The notes below the pieces were generated by a model. That model did no database searches. It was not told where the DNA came from and worked only from the letters and a program-made list of their open reading frames with translations. From JANMZO01 sp963763135 (GTDB lineage: Bacteria > Actinomycetota > Acidimicrobiia > Acidimicrobiales > JANYDT01), in contig CAVXNJ010000004.1 of NCBI GenBank assembly GCA_963763135.1, positions 1,116,001 to 1,180,000 on the forward strand: a stretch of DNA of 64,000 nt, written 5' to 3'. The position numbers were made by a program, and so were the translations under genes. Each line of letters starts with the position of its first letter. Positions within the stretch are counted from its first letter, which is position 1. Positions 42,768 to 52,412 of the stretch are shown one piece after another.

Positions 42768-43690
42768 CAACGCCTCCTGCGTCGGCGGAGATCGACAATT
42801 CGCACAAGCGCGGCGACCAGATCGTCTTCGGTGGACACCGAATGAAAATCAACCCGGGCCCGCTTCGCCGAAGCCGCGATATCGGCCTCCCGTTGGTCGC
42901 TAGCGGCACGAAAGCGTGACCGGAACTCGGGATCGCTGGTATCCACCGACAGCAACTCGCCTGTTTCGGAATCCTCCACGACGATGAGACCCGCGTCGGG
43001 GAGATCCGTTTCTCGGGGGTCGTACAGTCGAACGGCGAGTACGTCGTGGCGTTGGCTGAGCAGCGCCAAGGGCCGCTCCCATCCCGGCTCGCTGATGAAG
43101 TCGGATACGAGGATGACCAGGGACCGACGCTTGATCGTCTGGTTCGCCGCCAGAACAAGGTCGGCAAGATTCGTGCTCGACCCGGTCGACAACGATGGTT
43201 TGAGAAGCTCCTTGGTAAGCCGGAGAACGTGGTTGCGGCCGCTTCGTGGCGGAAACACCTTCTCTACCGAGTTGTTGAAGAGGACCGCACCAACGAGGTT
43301 GCCGCGCTTGGTGAGCAGACGGGCGAAGGAGGTCGCCAACTCCGCCAGCACCGCCTCCTTCGGTCGATCGGTCGGCCCAAAGCCCATCGACGCCGAGCGG
43401 TCGAGCAGAAGCCACGCACTCAGTTCCCTGTCTTCGAGATAGGTCCGAACGTACGGCGTATCCATTCGAGCGGTGAGGTTCCAGTCGATGTGCCGGACAT
43501 CGTCGCCCGGCTCGTATTCGCGGAGATCGGCCACGTCGATACCACTGCCATGCAGCAGCGTTCGGTAATCACCTTGAATTCGTCCGTCGAGACGACGGAT
43601 CACCGTCCACTGCAGACGCCGCAGAACAGTCTCCGGCGTTTCCGCTAGGACCTTGCTGCTGTCGTCAGGTGCGGAGGCCGACGGACGCAT
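42767..43690 (-). CDS. DUF58-domain protein
   Basis: 307 aa. YEPGDDVRHIDWNLTARMD is the DUF58 signature. The family is a VWA-related domain without membrane helices here; LLLDRSASMGFG resembles a MIDAS. It acts with the MoxR ATPase encoded just upstream, which it overlaps by 26 bp. The protein ends in seven successive arginine-rich residues (DLRRRRRR), a basic tail coded by repeated CGN codons that overlap the next gene's ribosome-binding site. Confidence 0.92.
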   Translation of the reverse strand: MRPSASAPDDSSKVLAETPETVLRRLQWTVIRRLDGRIQGDYRTLLHGSGIDVADLREYEPGDDVRHIDWNLTARMDTPYVRTYLEDRELSAWLLLDRSASMGFGPTDRPKEAVLAELATSFARLLTKRGNLVGAVLFNNSVEKVFPPRSGRNHVLRLTKELLKPSLSTGSSTNLADLVLAANQTIKRRSLVILVSDFISEPGWERPLALLSQRHDVLAVRLYDPRETDLPDAGLIVVEDSETGELLSVDTSDPEFRSRFRAASDQREADIAASAKRARVDFHSVSTEDDLVAALVRIVDLRRRRRR

Positions 43691-44684
43691 CGCTGTCCCA
43701 CTGCTGACGGTGTTGTGACGGATCCGGCAAACGCACGCCCTTAAGGACATTCATCAAGATGTCGTCGGGGCTTACGTTGTCGGTAAGGGCCTCATACGAC
43801 AGAACGATGCGATGGCGCAGGACGTCGAGCGCGATGTCACGGATGTCGTCGGGAATCGCGTAGTCACGACCGCGAAGCACAGCAAGAGCCTTTGCTGCGA
43901 GAACCATGTTGATCGAAGCGCGAGGGCTCGCACCGAACGTGATGTACTTCGCAACCGCGCCCAGCCCCACCGTGCCGGGTTCGCGCGTCGCCCGGGCCAG
44001 GTTGACGGAGTACTCCATGAGTGCCGGATCGACGTAGACCGCGTCGGTGGCACGCTGAAGTTCGCGAAGTTGAGCGATGTCGATCACCGCCTTGGGAGGT
44101 TCGTGCCGGCGCGTCATCCGGTCGACGATCACGAACTCCTCATTCTGGCTCGGGTATCCGACGAGCACCTTCAGCATGAAGCGGTCAAGTTGCGCTTCCG
44201 GAAGCTGGTACGTGCCTTCCGACTCGATTGGATTCTGGGTGGCCATGACGAGAAACGGATTCGGAACGGGATGTGACTCGCGTCCGATGGTGACCTGGCG
44301 CTCCTGCATAACCTCGAGAAGCGCACTCTGTACCTTGGCGGGTGCCCGGTTGATTTCGTCGGCCAGAAGGAGATTCGCGAACACCGGCCCGAGCGACGTC
44401 TGGAATTCTCCGAGCTTCTGGTTGTAGATGCGCGTTCCGATCAAGTCGGCCGGCACGAGGTCCGGCGTAAACTGGATTCGCTGAAACTGGCCGCCGATCG
44501 CCTCCGAAAGTGTCTTGATCGCCATGGTCTTAGCGAGACCCGGGACGCCTTCGACCAGGATGTGCCCACGGGCAAGCAGCGCTACCAACAAGCGCTCCAA
44601 GAGGCCGTCCTGCCCAACGATGACCTTCTTCACCTCATAGGCGACTTGTTCGAGGGTGCCGGCGGTGGAGTTCTGAGTTGTCAT
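43665..44684 (-). CDS. MoxR-family AAA+ ATPase
   Basis: 339 aa. Walker A GVPGLAKT, Walker B LLLADEINR, sensor MATQNPIESEGTYQLPEAQL and the C-terminal lid with PSQNEEFVIV. MoxR ATPases act as chaperones that insert metals or assemble VWA-partnered complexes. It starts the run moxR-DUF58-VWA-VWA, 104 bp after the HtrA-like protease. AAGGAA lies eight bases before the ATG. Confidence 0.95.
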   Translation of the reverse strand: MTTQNSTAGTLEQVAYEVKKVIVGQDGLLERLLVALLARGHILVEGVPGLAKTMAIKTLSEAIGGQFQRIQFTPDLVPADLIGTRIYNQKLGEFQTSLGPVFANLLLADEINRAPAKVQSALLEVMQERQVTIGRESHPVPNPFLVMATQNPIESEGTYQLPEAQLDRFMLKVLVGYPSQNEEFVIVDRMTRRHEPPKAVIDIAQLRELQRATDAVYVDPALMEYSVNLARATREPGTVGLGAVAKYITFGASPRASINMVLAAKALAVLRGRDYAIPDDIRDIALDVLRHRIVLSYEALTDNVSPDDILMNVLKGVRLPDPSQHRQQWDSDASVGLRT

Positions 44685-44788
44685 GGTGATGTTCCTTGCT
44701 TTGACCAGTTGAACTTCGGTGGATCGGTTGGTGGGTTTGTTCGTACGGCAGGGGTTGGAGAAAGGGCTAGGCGGAAGGGTTGGCTCAC

Positions 44789-45688
44789 CTATTGCGATGG
44801 GCCGCCGGCAGCGCCCCCGGCAGTGGCAATCGGTACCGCAAAGCCGATGCCGACAAAGAAGTTCTGCTCCGACGGGTTTGCCAATGCCGTCACGATGCCA
44901 ACGACCTGGCCGCTCCGGTTGAGCAACGGACCTCCCGAGTTCCCGGGGTTCACCGCCGCATCAAACTGGATCAGATCCTCAAGCTCCGTGCTGTCGTTGA
45001 CGGGTATTGCGCGACCCAAACCCGACACGACACCGGCACTCAGCGAGTTGACGAGCCCAAGGGGATGGCCCACAGCAAAGACCTCGTCTCCGACGTTCAC
45101 CCCTCCGCCCATCACCGCAGGAACGAGTACTTCAGGAGTTGCATCGGCCGCCAGCACCGCTATGTCTTTGGTCGCGTCCTGTGACACGATCTGGGCGGAG
45201 CCCCGGGTGCCGTCGGCGAAGATGACCCGGATCGAGGATGCGCCGGAAACCACATGGTTCGCAGTCAAAATCGCACCCTGCTCGTTGATGATCACGCCAG
45301 TGCCCAGGCCGTTCTTTTGCCCGGGGATCGTTTCGGTGGGCGCGCCGGGCACAATCGGGTCGACGGGTGGTGTGCTGTCGACCGACGCAGAACCGCTTGC
45401 CGATGAGTCTTCGGTAGTTATGACAACCAATGAAGGCGAAATGGTCTGGTACACGAGAGATGCCGTCGACGGAGCAGCCGCCGCCTTCTTGAGTGCCTTG
45501 TCTACAGCTGTCGCCACTTGTTGTTCGACTGAGGGCTCAGCTGACACCTTCGCTTTCGACGAAGGCCTGGCGAAGGCGTAGGCCGCCACGCAGACCAGCA
45601 CAACCAGTATCCCGACGGTGATCCGTCGGTTCCGACCGGCCGAGAACGCGGCGGCGACTCCCCGACCTTTGACATCGGTTGTGGTCAT
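44789..45688 (-). CDS. HtrA/DegP-like membrane-anchored serine protease without PDZ domain
   Basis: 299 aa. GGAGGTG precedes the ATG. A short cytoplasmic segment, one membrane helix (ITVGILVVLVCVAAYAFA), an acidic/Ser linker, then a trypsin-like domain with catalytic His in LTANHVVSGA, Asp in DIAVLAAD and Ser in NPGNSGGPLL. The protein stops soon after, so the usual PDZ domain is absent. It should degrade or process extracytoplasmic proteins. Its position just upstream of moxR suggests a link to envelope quality control, although a 104-bp gap leaves co-transcription open. Confidence 0.93.
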   Translation of the reverse strand: MTTTDVKGRGVAAAFSAGRNRRITVGILVVLVCVAAYAFARPSSKAKVSAEPSVEQQVATAVDKALKKAAAAPSTASLVYQTISPSLVVITTEDSSASGSASVDSTPPVDPIVPGAPTETIPGQKNGLGTGVIINEQGAILTANHVVSGASSIRVIFADGTRGSAQIVSQDATKDIAVLAADATPEVLVPAVMGGGVNVGDEVFAVGHPLGLVNSLSAGVVSGLGRAIPVNDSTELEDLIQFDAAVNPGNSGGPLLNRSGQVVGIVTALANPSEQNFFVGIGFAVPIATAGGAAGGPSQ

Positions 45689-46175
45689 CGGCACCTCCAA
45701 TTCAAGTTCGTATGGGTGGGGTTCACGCGTTTTGCTTGGCACTCGGGAGCTGCGGTTTGGTTAGCGGCAAAGAGGTTGGTCCCGCAGTAAACAACATCGA
45801 CGTTAGAAATCGCTTAGAACTTGCAGGGTCGAGAATCCGGCCGACGGCACCCGATAATCGCAGGCACCCATTCACACATCGACACCTCACACGACACTTC
45901 CATATCGACTCTTCCCGCACGGCGCCGCGTTCACAGCCTTTGGTACGTCGCTATGGACCGCATCGTTCATCTCCCGGGCGATGAAGGATCGTCGCAGCAA
46001 CGGGACACGTATCCGGTGGGCCATTCACGTGGGCCGTTAATCCGAGAGGTCATCGCGTTCAGCAACATTCCTTGTGGCCATACCTACGACCTTAAGCGTC
46101 GCCGCGACGTTTTGTCGCCAACCGCCACGAGGTCGCCATCGTCTCTTTCGGACCAGAATCACCTAGCCTCCGATC
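45689..46175. other. Divergent intergenic region
   Basis: About 490 bp between the HtrA-like gene and the MFS gene. It contains the -10 box of the MFS gene at its right end; otherwise no gene or RNA was recognised. Confidence 0.45.
46164..46169 (+). promoter_or_regulatory. -10 box for the MFS transporter gene (leaderless)
   Basis: TAGCCT is followed by exactly 6 nt and the GTG at 46176. No Shine-Dalgarno sequence. Confidence 0.6.
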
Positions 46176-47465
46176 GTGCCCGAAAGCAACCGCCAAGACG
46201 ACGGACCAGCGCTCACCCGAGACATCGCCCTGGCCACGTGGGGTCTGTTCGCCGGGCTGGCACTTCTCATGGTGTCCGCCGGTTTGTTCGGCACGATGCT
46301 CGGCGTTCGATCCGAGCAGGTCCGCCTCTCCACGGGGCTGAGCGGATTGATCAGCGCGTCGTACTACGTCGGCTTTCTGGCGGGATCGAAGTACACCCTC
46401 GAGGCGCTGAGTCGCGTGGGCCACATCCGCGTCTACTCAGCACTCGCATCCTTGTTGTCCGCTGCAATCATCCTGGTCGGCCTGGTTGGCGAGCCGATAG
46501 CGTGGATCGGACTCCGGTTCGTCACCGGTGTATCGCTTGCCGGGATTTACGTCGTGGCCGAGTCCTGGCTCAATGATCTGGCGAACAACGAGAACCGCGG
46601 ACGCCTTCTCGGTATCTACAGCGTCATCTCCGCCGGCGCGTTCGGCGGCGGGCAACTGCTCATCTCGGGCTTCGACGCCAAGAGGGTGAGCGGTTACGCC
46701 CTGGCCGCGGTCCTCACGTCGCTTGCCGTTGCACCCGTCGCGCTCTCCGAGGCGAGCGCACCACCAGTCGTCGACGCGAAGGACCACATCTCGCTTCGAG
46801 AATTGGCCAAGACCGTGCCCACCGGAGTGGGCTCGTGCTTTCTCGTCGGGATCGCTCACGGCGCACTCATCGGAATGTCAGCGATCTACGCGACCCGTGT
46901 CGGCCTTTCCGTAAAACAAACGAGCCTTTTCGTGACGGCTCCCATGGTCGGTGGCGTGCTGTTCCAATGGCCGGTATCGGCCGCGTCAGATGATCTCGAC
47001 CGACGAGCGGTGGGTGTAGCGGCTGCACTCGGAGCGGTCGCGGCCGGGGTGCTGTTGCTCCTGGGTCCTGCGGACCGGCCGATGGCGTTGGTCCTGATGC
47101 TCTTCGTCGGCGGAGCGAGCTATCCGCTGTATTCAATTGCCGGGGCCTACACGAACGACTGGGTCCAGCCCGAGCACGTCAACGCCGCGGCGTCACAGTT
47201 GATTGCGCTGTATGGGATCGGCGCCATCCTCGGGCCGTTTGTCGGAGCCGGTCTGATGATTGCGTTCGGACCGGTCGGCTTCTACTGGGCGATAATCGGC
47301 CTGCACTCGCTCATTGCCGCTTTTCTGGTCTATCGGATGAGCGTTTGGCATTCCCCATTGACGAAGCGACCATGGAATGAGGTTTCGCTTCCCGCTCGAG
47401 CCTTCTTTGTTCCAGCAACGGTCATCGCCATGGGTCGCCGACGACGCCGTCGCCGACGGGTCTGA
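46176..47465 (+). CDS. MFS transporter, YcaD-like
   Basis: 429 aa, about 12 membrane helices. LSGLISASYYVGFLAGSKYT, ALSRVGHIRVYSAL and AESWLNDLANNENRGRLLGIYS follow the YcaD / UMF-type branch of the major facilitator superfamily, exporters or importers of unknown substrate. The C-terminus ends in eight arginines and a valine, a basic cytoplasmic tail coded by repeated CGC/CGA codons. The leaderless start is well spaced. A terminator follows. Confidence 0.9.
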   Translation: MPESNRQDDGPALTRDIALATWGLFAGLALLMVSAGLFGTMLGVRSEQVRLSTGLSGLISASYYVGFLAGSKYTLEALSRVGHIRVYSALASLLSAAIILVGLVGEPIAWIGLRFVTGVSLAGIYVVAESWLNDLANNENRGRLLGIYSVISAGAFGGGQLLISGFDAKRVSGYALAAVLTSLAVAPVALSEASAPPVVDAKDHISLRELAKTVPTGVGSCFLVGIAHGALIGMSAIYATRVGLSVKQTSLFVTAPMVGGVLFQWPVSAASDDLDRRAVGVAAALGAVAAGVLLLLGPADRPMALVLMLFVGGASYPLYSIAGAYTNDWVQPEHVNAAASQLIALYGIGAILGPFVGAGLMIAFGPVGFYWAIIGLHSLIAAFLVYRMSVWHSPLTKRPWNEVSLPARAFFVPATVIAMGRRRRRRRRV

Positions 47466-47520
47466 AGTCATCACCCGGGAAGGCTGAGCGGACCAAATCG
47501 CAGGCGGATCCGAATGCAAG

Positions 47521-47546
47521 CGGCCCCGGACAGGAGCCCGGGGCCG
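47521..47546. terminator. Terminator between convergent MFS and surface-protein genes
   Basis: CGGCCCCGG (47521-47529) pairs with CCGGGGCCG (47538-47546) around an 8-nt loop; T-containing sequence follows on the plus strand. Confidence 0.8.
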
Positions 47547-47623
47547 TTCGCAGCTTCACATTCCTGGTTGTCTCCGGGTTATCTCTGGTTCAGCTCAGCG
47601 CGTCCGCTGTGCCCGATGAACCA

Positions 47624-50600
47624 TCAGCGGGTCGCTCGACGACGTGCGCGTCGCACGATGACGAGACCGACAACCATCAGACCGAAGCCCTCGATGGCCA
47701 ACGACAACGAGTTCGAACCCGTGAAGGCGACGTCTTCCGCTGCGGCACCCTCCACGGCCGACTGCGGGTCGGCCGCCGGAATCGAGGCAAGAGGCACTGA
47801 CACCGCTGGAGCGGCAGTAGTGGTCGTCAACGTCGGGGCGACCGTGATCGGGACGGACTGGGTGAGGGGCGGAACCGTTGTTGTCGATGTCGTCGTCGGA
47901 ACCAACTGAATCGGTGCGCCCGCCGTCGGGGTCGGTGCCGACGGCGTTGAGGTCGTTGTCGTTACGGCGAGCGTCGTAGTGGTCGTCGTAGTGGTTGACG
48001 TTGTCGTCTCGCCGACTGGCGTGACGGCCACCGAGGCCGAAGCGTCATTGTTCGAGCCGACCGTCGGGTCACCGGTCTCGAACCCGCTGTCGGTGGAACC
48101 GAGCAGGTTCGACTCGATCAGCTCGCCGGAACCGGGAACGACCTTGACCACATTCTTCAGCGCTCCGGTCGCAGCGGTGTCGACGGTTGCGTTGACCGTG
48201 ATGGTTGCGGCGGACACACCAGCACCCAATGCGACAAACGGGGTTTGCGTACAGGTAATCGTTTGACCGATCGGCGAGTCACAAACAAATCCTGCGCCGG
48301 ATGCCGACACCGGCGTCAACCCAACCGGAAGACGGTCCACGACAGTGAACGCTCGCGTCGTGGCACCCGGGCCGTTGTTCTTCGCCGTCACGCCGAACTG
48401 GACCGAATTGCCAGGGTTCACGATCCCGGAAGTCAGGAGCGTCTTGGCGACCTCGAGATCGATCGACGGAAGCACGTATCCAAAGTCCCAGGTGTGATCG
48501 TTGGCTCCGGGACCGGCGACCGTGAAGGCCACCGATTTCCCGGTACTTTGATCGCCGTCTGAACCGAGTGGATCCGCAGCGAGCGATTTCGTGGTCAGCG
48601 TGAGCGTTGTGCCCGAGCCTGCCACGGTATTCGTACCGTCAACGATTACCGACGGGGCGACACCGATAACCAGTTGCGCTCCCGGCGCGATGGCTGGGTA
48701 CGTGGTCGACGAGAAGTAGTACTCCCCGTTCGAGTTGGTCGTGGTGCTGCCGATCACGCTCGTCCCGTTGGAGGCGTAGAGGGTAACCGTTGCGTTGCTG
48801 ACGGGAGGCTCGTTCGGATCCTGTGTTCCGTCACGGTCGAGGTCAACCCACACCCGGTTGCCAACCTCGACCGGTGCCTGGTCGCACAACGCTTCAATGT
48901 CGCCGATTCCGTTGGATTTGCCGAAGACCGCACTGTTGAGTCCGCCGTTCGCATAAATCTCTGTGGCGGTCCCCTCAGAACCATCCGAGACGGAAAACTT
49001 CTCGATGCCTCCGGCGTCGAAGGTCACGGCCGGGTCCAACGACGTCACGTAGAGCGAATCCGACGAAGCGACGTAGGCCAGACCACCAAATGATGTCTCG
49101 AAATGCGCCGTTGAACCATCGTACGGAGAAAGGAACCGGTCGAGCGCAAAGAACTCGCCGCCTCCGGGGCCTTCACTGTTCGACACCAAGTTGGCGCATC
49201 CACCGCCACCTTGCATCACGAACGTTCCCGAGACGTTGCAGACTTTCAGCACGTCACCCCCGGATACTCCCGTGATTCCCGTTGATCCCACGAAGGACCC
49301 GTCGGGGCGATTGTTGCGATGGCCGGTCTGGTCCCCGAAGCGGTCACGAAGACCCACGAGAACCGAGCCATCCGCGGCGAAAACCAAGTCCGAAAAGAGC
49401 GGCTGGGGGTACATTGCAGCGGTGTAGTCCGCGTTGCTGTCCATGGTGACAGCCGCACCGGAGGCATCTTGGTTGTACACGTTCGTCCAGGCGTTCCAGC
49501 GGCAAGCCTGCGCAACGGCGCCCGCCGTGGCGCAACCCTTGCTGTACGTCAGCGGGAACTGCAGCACGCTGCTCCAAGTGGAGTTCGCTGGATCGAACGC
49601 TACGATCTCGGCCTTCGATGCGTCGGTGCACGCAACACCGACATAGATCTTGCCGTCGTGAGGCGCAACGGCCATAGGTTTGTCACAGACACTGGTTACA
49701 GAATGTCCGGTTGCCGTGCCGGTGGGAGCGGTCCCATTCGCTGGTAACCCGAGGCTGTAGAGCCGGTTGTCTGCGAGGGAGGTGAACCACAGGGTCGTGT
49801 CGTCTTCGCTGACCTCGATGTCACCGATACCAGCCCGGCCGACCAGGGCAAAGGCCGACGCATCAGTGCTGGGGGCTCCGATCGCGCCCAACCCTCGGGT
49901 CGTATTGTCGGCGATGGATCCCAGGGTGGCGCCCATGCTGGAGGCATCGATCGACCAGGCCGCAGCACCCGTTGAACCATCAACCGCATAGATGCCGCCG
50001 ATCCCGAGCGGCCCAAGGCCCGCGTGACGCTTGACGTACGCGGAAACGATGGTTTGCTTGGTGCCTCGGTTGTAGGCCACGCCGTACGCTGCGCCTTGTG
50101 CGCCGGCTTTCACGATTCCGGTGGACGACCCGCCGCCAGCCGGGACGTTGTACAGGACATTGTTCGTGACGTTGCCCGTGGTGTCACCGTTCACGAAGCA
50201 GGTCGTCGCAAGATTCGGCGATGCCTGACAAAAATCTCCCGGGTTCTGAAACCCGAAGCTCACGTTCGTGGCAGAGGCGAGATCGACAAACTGAACCGAC
50301 GTGCCGTTGTTCGTACCCTTGGCCGCCGGACGCAACCATGTCGGCACAGCGGACTCACCAGAATCGAACGAAGAATTGCTGTTTGCGTCGTATCCTGCGA
50401 CTTCGACGCGGACCTTCCCGTCGGAGGTGACCGACGCGGCGGACCAAGCACCTAGCGAGTCTGACGGGCCGGCCGTATAGGTGTTCACCACGTCATCCGA
50501 CGTGTTCAGGAGTGTGTCGACCCCCGCCGTCTGACCGGTGACCTTGATGAAAACGCCGGGCAGGAACTGCTCACCGAGGTCCTTGACGCCGTTCTGGTTC

Positions 50601-50779
50601 TTGTCCCGAAACACGGTTCCGGAGACGGCGCTCGTCGTAGGGCTCGCGCCGGCAATCATCGGTCGAACCAGAGCCACCGCACTGAACGTCGTGAGTATCG
50701 CAGCGATCCCGACTGGGCCATACGGCCGACGAGCGTTGGTGGTGGGACGTACAGGAACGACCCGACGAAATGGCGACAT
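47624..50779 (-). CDS. Giant sortase-anchored surface protein with SdrD-B-like repeats (paralogue 2)
   Basis: 1051 aa. The ATG with GAGGAAA upstream was chosen over an extension lacking features. Signal peptide with a basic start and GIAAILTTFSAVALVRP core; SdrD-B-like domain GTVFRDKNQNGVKDLGEQ (about 46-150); a 430-residue beta-rich region (about 190-620) sharing motifs with paralogue 1, for example SAYVKRHAGLGPLG here and SAMLKRHSGMGPGG there; SdrD-B-like domain GNRVWVDLDRDGTQDPNE (about 633); DUF11-type domain VTAKNNGPGATTRAFTVV (about 775-900); Thr/Pro linker; sorting signal VAFTG, membrane helix and RRARRR. Exported, probably wall-linked. It lies directly downstream of the sortase gene on the same strand. 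Confidence 0.9.
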   Translation of the reverse strand: MSPFRRVVPVRPTTNARRPYGPVGIAAILTTFSAVALVRPMIAGASPTTSAVSGTVFRDKNQNGVKDLGEQFLPGVFIKVTGQTAGVDTLLNTSDDVVNTYTAGPSDSLGAWSAASVTSDGKVRVEVAGYDANSNSSFDSGESAVPTWLRPAAKGTNNGTSVQFVDLASATNVSFGFQNPGDFCQASPNLATTCFVNGDTTGNVTNNVLYNVPAGGGSSTGIVKAGAQGAAYGVAYNRGTKQTIVSAYVKRHAGLGPLGIGGIYAVDGSTGAAAWSIDASSMGATLGSIADNTTRGLGAIGAPSTDASAFALVGRAGIGDIEVSEDDTTLWFTSLADNRLYSLGLPANGTAPTGTATGHSVTSVCDKPMAVAPHDGKIYVGVACTDASKAEIVAFDPANSTWSSVLQFPLTYSKGCATAGAVAQACRWNAWTNVYNQDASGAAVTMDSNADYTAAMYPQPLFSDLVFAADGSVLVGLRDRFGDQTGHRNNRPDGSFVGSTGITGVSGGDVLKVCNVSGTFVMQGGGGCANLVSNSEGPGGGEFFALDRFLSPYDGSTAHFETSFGGLAYVASSDSLYVTSLDPAVTFDAGGIEKFSVSDGSEGTATEIYANGGLNSAVFGKSNGIGDIEALCDQAPVEVGNRVWVDLDRDGTQDPNEPPVSNATVTLYASNGTSVIGSTTTNSNGEYYFSSTTYPAIAPGAQLVIGVAPSVIVDGTNTVAGSGTTLTLTTKSLAADPLGSDGDQSTGKSVAFTVAGPGANDHTWDFGYVLPSIDLEVAKTLLTSGIVNPGNSVQFGVTAKNNGPGATTRAFTVVDRLPVGLTPVSASGAGFVCDSPIGQTITCTQTPFVALGAGVSAATITVNATVDTAATGALKNVVKVVPGSGELIESNLLGSTDSGFETGDPTVGSNNDASASVAVTPVGETTTSTTTTTTTTLAVTTTTSTPSAPTPTAGAPIQLVPTTTSTTTVPPLTQSVPITVAPTLTTTTAAPAVSVPLASIPAADPQSAVEGAAAEDVAFTGSNSLSLAIEGFGLMVVGLVIVRRARRRATR

Positions 50780-51051
50780 TGATTTCCTCAATTGCAGATG
50801 TTGGTGTGTGTCCAGAGTCCGCCGCTCTTCGAGCACTTGAATCCGTACATCTCTGGCCTCAATTTCATCGACCTTCGACGCAAAAAGGTTGAGGTAAACG
50901 CACCTTCCCAACACCCAACGCGGCCGAACATGCGGGTTATTGAGGAAATCTCCCTGGTCTGGCCAGGTCCCCTACAAATCCACGACCACGGGGAAATTCG
51001 AGTCTTCACCAGGTCGGCTGCTGGGCGTCAGACGGTGACCCGACGTCCGAA

Positions 51052-52320
51052 CTACGGCAAGCTGTCGGGCTTGATGCCTTCCGTCGCTGGGGCCACCTGC
51101 GACTGACTCTCGACCGCCTGGCCGACACTCGACGGGGCTTCGGCAACCGGCGGCGGAAGTGTGGAAGCAGGCGATTCCACGGTGGAGGAGGTCGTGGAAC
51201 CTCCCGATGATGCCGAGCCGCTCGGAGTTGTTGACGATACGACGGGGGCCTCAGCTGCCGCTGGGGTTGTGACAACCGACGTTGCCACCGAAGGCACGGG
51301 CGCACTCGTTGGCGACAGCGCGGTAGTCGATGTCGGGATGTGCGGTCCTGATTCACCGTTTGCCCCGAAGCCGCCCGGCGGTGTGTTGGGCGGTTCAAGG
51401 GAGTCGGGGCCGAACGGTGACGATGGACCGGCCGGCTCCCGTGGTCCAGCCATCTCCGACCCTATGAGGCTGGCATACACGATGACGTTGTCAACGTAGT
51501 GGTGGGTCTTGTGATCAAACTTGCCACCGCACGTCACCAGGCGCAGGGTCGAGCCGGCGGTCGGCCCGTAGACCAATTCGGTCGGGAACTCGGTCTTCTG
51601 AAGGCGCTCGACGAACTCGACCTCGTAGAAGTACTTCGACCCGTCGGCCTGTTGGACGGTTATCCGATCGAGTTCCTGGACGTCTTTCAGGCGGGCAAAC
51701 ACGCCTGGAGCAACCTTGGAGTCGTAATGTCCGACGATTACGGTCGGGCCGGACTCACCGGGCTTGTAGCCACCTGACCACCAACCGGTGATGTCAGCAC
51801 GCTTCGGGACAGCCAGCGCCTGGTTGGCGTCGAGACCGATGGGCACGACCTCTGCGTCGAGGTTGATCGACTCCACGACGAGACGCGTCGGCTCGGGATC
51901 GGCGCCGATCGAGAGGTCGGACCGCAGATCACTGTTCGCGCTGTTGAATTCACGGATCGCCTCGGGCGAGGGTGCGTCCTGCCCGGTCTTCACACCATCA
52001 ACGTTGCGCCGGATTCCGGTTGCCGCATCTTCGATCACGCCATCGGCCACGATTCGGAATCGCTTTGGATCACTTTGATCAGTCGAGGCGGCGTTTTGTT
52101 CGGTGACCGCTTCGGGCGAAACACCCTTCGGGACAAAACCTTTGCCGACGGAATCTTCCGACGGCGATTCACCCGCCGTCGAGTCGTCAGTGCCTGACAC
52201 CGCCGAGCCAGGGCTCTTCACAGCGTTCGCTGACACTCCCGCCACAACCGCTACCGCCGCCAGAAAAATCAACAGCCACCCGACCAGCGTGCTGCGTCGG
52301 GTGGCTGTTTGAGTCTTCAT
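51052..52320 (-). CDS. Sortase, class F-like, with a long Pro/Ser/Thr C-terminal tail
   Basis: 422 aa. One N-terminal membrane anchor (LVGWLLIFLAAVAVVAGVSA), a polar linker, and a sortase domain at about 130-290. H198 (VIVGHYDS) and C264 (LRLVTCGG) are the catalytic His and Cys; TCGGKFD and YVDNVIVYA match class F-type sortases of actinobacteria. I could not assign the catalytic Arg with confidence. After the domain come about 130 residues of Pro/Ser/Thr/Ala-rich sequence, unusual for a sortase. It lies next to paralogue 2, whose VAFTG signal is of the LAxTG type usually handled by class E enzymes. Confidence 0.88.
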   Translation of the reverse strand: MKTQTATRRSTLVGWLLIFLAAVAVVAGVSANAVKSPGSAVSGTDDSTAGESPSEDSVGKGFVPKGVSPEAVTEQNAASTDQSDPKRFRIVADGVIEDAATGIRRNVDGVKTGQDAPSPEAIREFNSANSDLRSDLSIGADPEPTRLVVESINLDAEVVPIGLDANQALAVPKRADITGWWSGGYKPGESGPTVIVGHYDSKVAPGVFARLKDVQELDRITVQQADGSKYFYEVEFVERLQKTEFPTELVYGPTAGSTLRLVTCGGKFDHKTHHYVDNVIVYASLIGSEMAGPREPAGPSSPFGPDSLEPPNTPPGGFGANGESGPHIPTSTTALSPTSAPVPSVATSVVTTPAAAEAPVVSSTTPSGSASSGGSTTSSTVESPASTLPPPVAEAPSSVGQAVESQSQVAPATEGIKPDSLP

Positions 52321-52412
52321 GTACGCGTTTCGACTATCTGGGCTCGATGTTGTAGCCGTGGTTCTCGGACGACAGCCCGCCAGCTACGACCCAGATTGCG
52401 AACGTAGGGAAA

